From contig CAKSIR010000110.1 of assembly GCA_934462775.1 (NCBI GenBank), positions 1 through 7,818 of the forward strand: 7,818 nucleotides of DNA, read 5' to 3'. How positions within the stretch are numbered: position 1 is the stretch's first letter; the number at the start of each line of letters is the position of its first letter. Positions 5,947-7,818 of this stretch are shown here, piece after piece. The notes below the pieces were generated by a model. That model saw only the letters and a program-made list of their open reading frames with translations, searched no databases and was not told the DNA's origin. Both the position numbers and the translations under genes were made by a program. Origin of the DNA: an uncultured Ruminiclostridium sp. GTDB lineage: Bacteria; Bacillota; Clostridia; Oscillospirales; Ruminococcaceae.

Positions 5947-7188
5947 ATGAGAAAACAGACTTTAAAGGGTACAGCCGACTATCTGCCAAGGGAAAACGCC
6001 GTCAGAAACCGGCTTATGCTGAAAATCAGAAACACCTACGAAAGCTACGGCTTCAGCTCCATTGCAACTCCGATGCTCGAGAGCATCGAGAATCTGGACA
6101 ACAGCGACGGCGGCGAAAACCTGAAGCTTATCTTCCGCATTATGAAGCGCGGCGAAAAGCTGAAAAAGGCAATTGAAGCAGGCTCCTCCGACCTTGCGGA
6201 CATGGGACTGAGATACGACCTTACGCTGCCCCTTGCAAGATTTTTCGCCAACAACAGAAACGAGCTGCCCAGCGTCTGCAAGTTTATCCAGATGGGCGAC
6301 GTTTTCCGCGCCGAGCAGCCGCAGAACGGCCGTATGCGCCAGTTCACCCAGTGCGACATCGACATAATCGGCAACAAGTCAAACACCGCCGAAATCGAGC
6401 TTATCTGCGCAACCTGCAATGCGCTTGAAAATATCGGCATGACCAACTTCACCGTAAACATCAACGACCGCCGTATTCTGAGCAAGCTTCTTTCCTGCTG
6501 CGGATTTGAGGAGGAAAGCTTCAACACCGTCTGCATTTCCTTCGACAAGCTGGACAAAATCGGAGCAGAGGGCGTTGTTGCCGAGCTTAAGGAAAAGGAG
6601 CTTAACGAGGGCGCAGTCGCAAGGTTTGCGGAATTTCTGAGCAGCGGGGATTTCTCGCTGGATTATGTAACCAAAATCTGCGGCGAGTGCGAGGAATTTG
6701 CGCAGGTCAAGTCCATTATCGACAGCGTTGAGAGCATTTCGGGCGGTAAGTACAGCGTTAAGTTCAACCTGTCCTTAGTACGCGGTCAGAGCTACTACAC
6801 AGGCACTGTTTTCGAGGTCGTATGCCCCGAATACGGCGGCGCGATCGCAGGCGGCGGACGCTACGACAACCTTATCGGAAAGTTCACGGGAGAGGTTATC
6901 CCCGCAGTCGGATTCTCCATCGGCTTTGAGAGAATTTTCGGCATTCTTATGAGCAAGAACGCTTCCGCTGACGCTGTGGACAAGCTGGCTATCCTCTGCA
7001 CCGAGGAGCAGTTTGCAGAGGGCATGAAAAAGGCTGCGCCGCTGAGAGAAAGAATGAACGTTTCGGTTGTTCTCAAGGCGTCAAAGGTTGGAAAGCAGTT
7101 CGGCGCGTTAGAGGCGCAGGGCTACACCTACGCTGCGTTCTTTGACGACGTTGAGGACGAAAGCAAGTGGAAAAAGCTGGGCTGCTGA
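5947..7188 (+). CDS. hisS: Histidyl-tRNA synthetase (HisRS), atypical form
   Basis: From ATG 5947 the product is 413 residues, near the usual ~420. It would charge tRNA-His with histidine in the cytosol. Class II motifs are visible: KGTADYLP (7-14), TPMLE (41-45), LRYDLTLPLARFFANN (88-103), motif 2 GDVFRAEQPQNGRMRQFTQCDIDIIG (117-142), the histidine-specific loop LVRGQSYYTG (277-286), GGGRYD (302-307) and motif 3 GFSIGFERI (322-330). A shortened anticodon-binding domain covers ~345-413. RYDLT and QCDxDIxG resemble the eukaryotic/archaeal-like HisRS group more than E. coli-type LRPEGT. The histidine loop has Gln-Ser where RGLDYY is canonical, and the C-terminus looks some 20-30 residues short. 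No aspS follows, unlike many Bacillota. A HisZ regulatory subunit is less likely: motif 2 and the loop Arg279 are intact, an anticodon-type C-terminus is present and no hisG is adjacent. Regulation appears to be by the His leader attenuator upstream. Confidence 0.88.
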   Translation: MRKQTLKGTADYLPRENAVRNRLMLKIRNTYESYGFSSIATPMLESIENLDNSDGGENLKLIFRIMKRGEKLKKAIEAGSSDLADMGLRYDLTLPLARFFANNRNELPSVCKFIQMGDVFRAEQPQNGRMRQFTQCDIDIIGNKSNTAEIELICATCNALENIGMTNFTVNINDRRILSKLLSCCGFEEESFNTVCISFDKLDKIGAEGVVAELKEKELNEGAVARFAEFLSSGDFSLDYVTKICGECEEFAQVKSIIDSVESISGGKYSVKFNLSLVRGQSYYTGTVFEVVCPEYGGAIAGGGRYDNLIGKFTGEVIPAVGFSIGFERIFGILMSKNASADAVDKLAILCTEEQFAEGMKKAAPLRERMNVSVVLKASKVGKQFGALEAQGYTYAAFFDDVEDESKWKKLGC

Positions 7189-7233
7189 TTCATCTGCATT
7201 TCACAATTCGCACATAAGCTTTTTTGATTTCTG

Positions 7234-7242
7234 TGATAGAAT
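7234..7242 (+). promoter_or_regulatory. Possible extended -10 promoter for the CBS-domain gene
   Basis: TGATAGAAT has the TG-n extension and a five-of-six match to TATAAT. It lies 29 bases before the gene's ATG, but no convincing -35 box is present at the expected distance. The 83-base gap after hisS shows no clear terminator, so the CBS gene may also be read through from hisS. Confidence 0.3.
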
Positions 7243-7260
7243 AGGCTCATACAAACAGAC

Positions 7261-7266
7261 GAGAGG
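7261..7266 (+). promoter_or_regulatory. Ribosome binding site of the CBS-domain gene
   Basis: GAGAGG ends five bases before ATG 7272. The in-frame GTG at 7266 overlaps this site, so ATG 7272 is taken as the start. Confidence 0.65.
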
Positions 7267-7271
7267 TGCTT

Positions 7272-7706
7272 ATGAACATACTTTTTCTGCTTAAACCCAA
7301 AACGGAAATTGCATATATTTACGACAGCTCGACCCTGCGGCAGGGGCTTGAAAAGATGAAATTCCACGGCTACACCGCGCTGCCCGTCATATCGGACAGC
7401 GGGCTTTATGTGGGCACGGTGAGCGAGGGGGATTTCCTGTGGCACATTATCAGCTCGGGCGCGGCGAAAATGCAGAAGCAGGAGGAATACACGGTCAGCG
7501 AGATAATCCGCAGGGGCTGGAATCCGCCTGTAAAGGTAACTGCGACAATGGACGAGCTGCTGCTGAGGGTAATGGACCAGAACTTTGTACCTGTTGTAGA
7601 CGACCGCGGCACATTCAGCGGAATAATCACCAGGCGTGATATAATAAAGTATTTTTACGATAAGGACGCGGCGGCGAAAGACGCATCGCCTTTGCCAAAG
7701 AATTAA
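7272..7706 (+). CDS. Small tandem CBS-domain protein, possible nucleotide sensor
   Basis: A 144-residue soluble protein made almost entirely of a pair of CBS domains (one Bateman module). The first covers ~8-62 with GYTALPVI (33-40) and VGTVSEGDFL (47-56). The second covers ~75-130 with FVPVVDDRG (105-113) and GIITRRDIIKYF (117-128). Residues 131-144 are a polar tail. CBS pairs bind adenine nucleotides and related ligands. The size and layout recall the stand-alone c-di-AMP-binding protein DarB/CbpB (YkuL) of Bacillus subtilis, including its GYTAIPV stretch, but that comparison is from memory and the ligand is unproven. No partner enzyme or transporter domain is fused, so it would act by binding other proteins. 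It follows hisS after 83 bases; whether it has its own promoter is unclear. Confidence 0.85.
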   Translation: MNILFLLKPKTEIAYIYDSSTLRQGLEKMKFHGYTALPVISDSGLYVGTVSEGDFLWHIISSGAAKMQKQEEYTVSEIIRRGWNPPVKVTATMDELLLRVMDQNFVPVVDDRGTFSGIITRRDIIKYFYDKDAAAKDASPLPKN

Positions 7707-7715
7707 AGTTTTCGT

Positions 7716-7804
7716 CCACCTTTTTCAAAAGGTGGTAGGTACTTAGGGCAAAGCCCTAAGTCGACTTCCGCAGAAGTCGAAATCCTTATACAAGGCGCTT
7801 TTTT
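7716..7804 (+). repeat. Cluster of tandem palindromes after the CBS gene, possible REP-like element and terminator
   Basis: Three perfect inverted repeats follow one another: 7716-7724/7727-7735 (9 pairs as written, with a smaller real loop region), 7741-7749/7753-7761 (9 pairs, three-base loop AAA) and 7762-7768/7773-7779 (7 pairs, loop CGCA). A fourth small stem, 7784-7787/7792-7795, is followed by six T at 7799-7804. The last part could serve as a weak intrinsic terminator for the CBS gene. Three different adjacent palindromes with no coding content resemble dispersed palindromic repeats seen in many bacterial genomes; one window cannot show dispersal. The structure is seen directly; its nature is inferred. 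Confidence 0.6.
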
Positions 7805-7818
7805 GCAGGGGTGTGGGG

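Noticed and set aside
5947..7188. HisZ, the ATP phosphoribosyltransferase regulatory subunit
   Set aside because: Motif 2, the histidine-loop Arg and motif 3 are intact, an anticodon-type C-terminus is present, and no hisG or other his biosynthetic gene is adjacent.
7716..7779. CRISPR-like repeat array in the palindrome cluster
   Set aside because: The palindromes differ from each other and there are no identical repeats with regular spacers.

Overview
The window looks like a chromosome segment of a Gram-positive gut-type Bacillota, probably class Clostridia (Oscillospiraceae/Ruminococcus-like). This rests on strong GGAG/AAGGAG ribosome sites, a consensus sigma-A promoter, a TagG/TagH-type exporter and moderately GC-rich, tightly packed genes. 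It is an inference without any database search. All seven protein genes and the short leader ORF lie on the plus strand. I see no tRNA, rRNA, CRISPR array, insertion sequence or phage gene.

Left part (64-5718): a five-gene surface-polysaccharide cluster with overlapping or nearly touching genes, so very probably one transcript. In order: a stand-alone protein with an uncharacterised DxGWxGS module; a family 2 glycosyltransferase; a 677-residue protein that joins a HAD-type domain to the same DxGWxGS module; and the permease and ATPase of an ABC-2 polysaccharide exporter (Wzm/Wzt, TagG/TagH class). The likely logic is that the cytoplasmic enzymes build or modify a glycan on a lipid carrier, which the exporter then moves across the membrane. 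A strong hairpin sits at 16-50, just before the first gene.

Middle (5719-7188): a histidyl-tRNA synthetase-type gene (hisS) under its own consensus promoter. Its leader encodes a ten-residue peptide with four consecutive His codons (MNTFFHHHHI), followed by a perfect intrinsic terminator. I can draw a competing antiterminator and a sequestering helix by hand. The leader therefore has every element of classical ribosome-mediated attenuation, whereas aminoacyl-tRNA synthetase genes in Bacillota are usually controlled by T-box riboswitches. This is the most interesting part of the window.

Right part (7189-7818): a small two-CBS-domain protein, possibly a nucleotide sensor resembling DarB/CbpB. 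It is followed by a cluster of three perfect palindromes and a weaker fourth hairpin with a T-run, which may be a terminator and may be a dispersed palindromic repeat.
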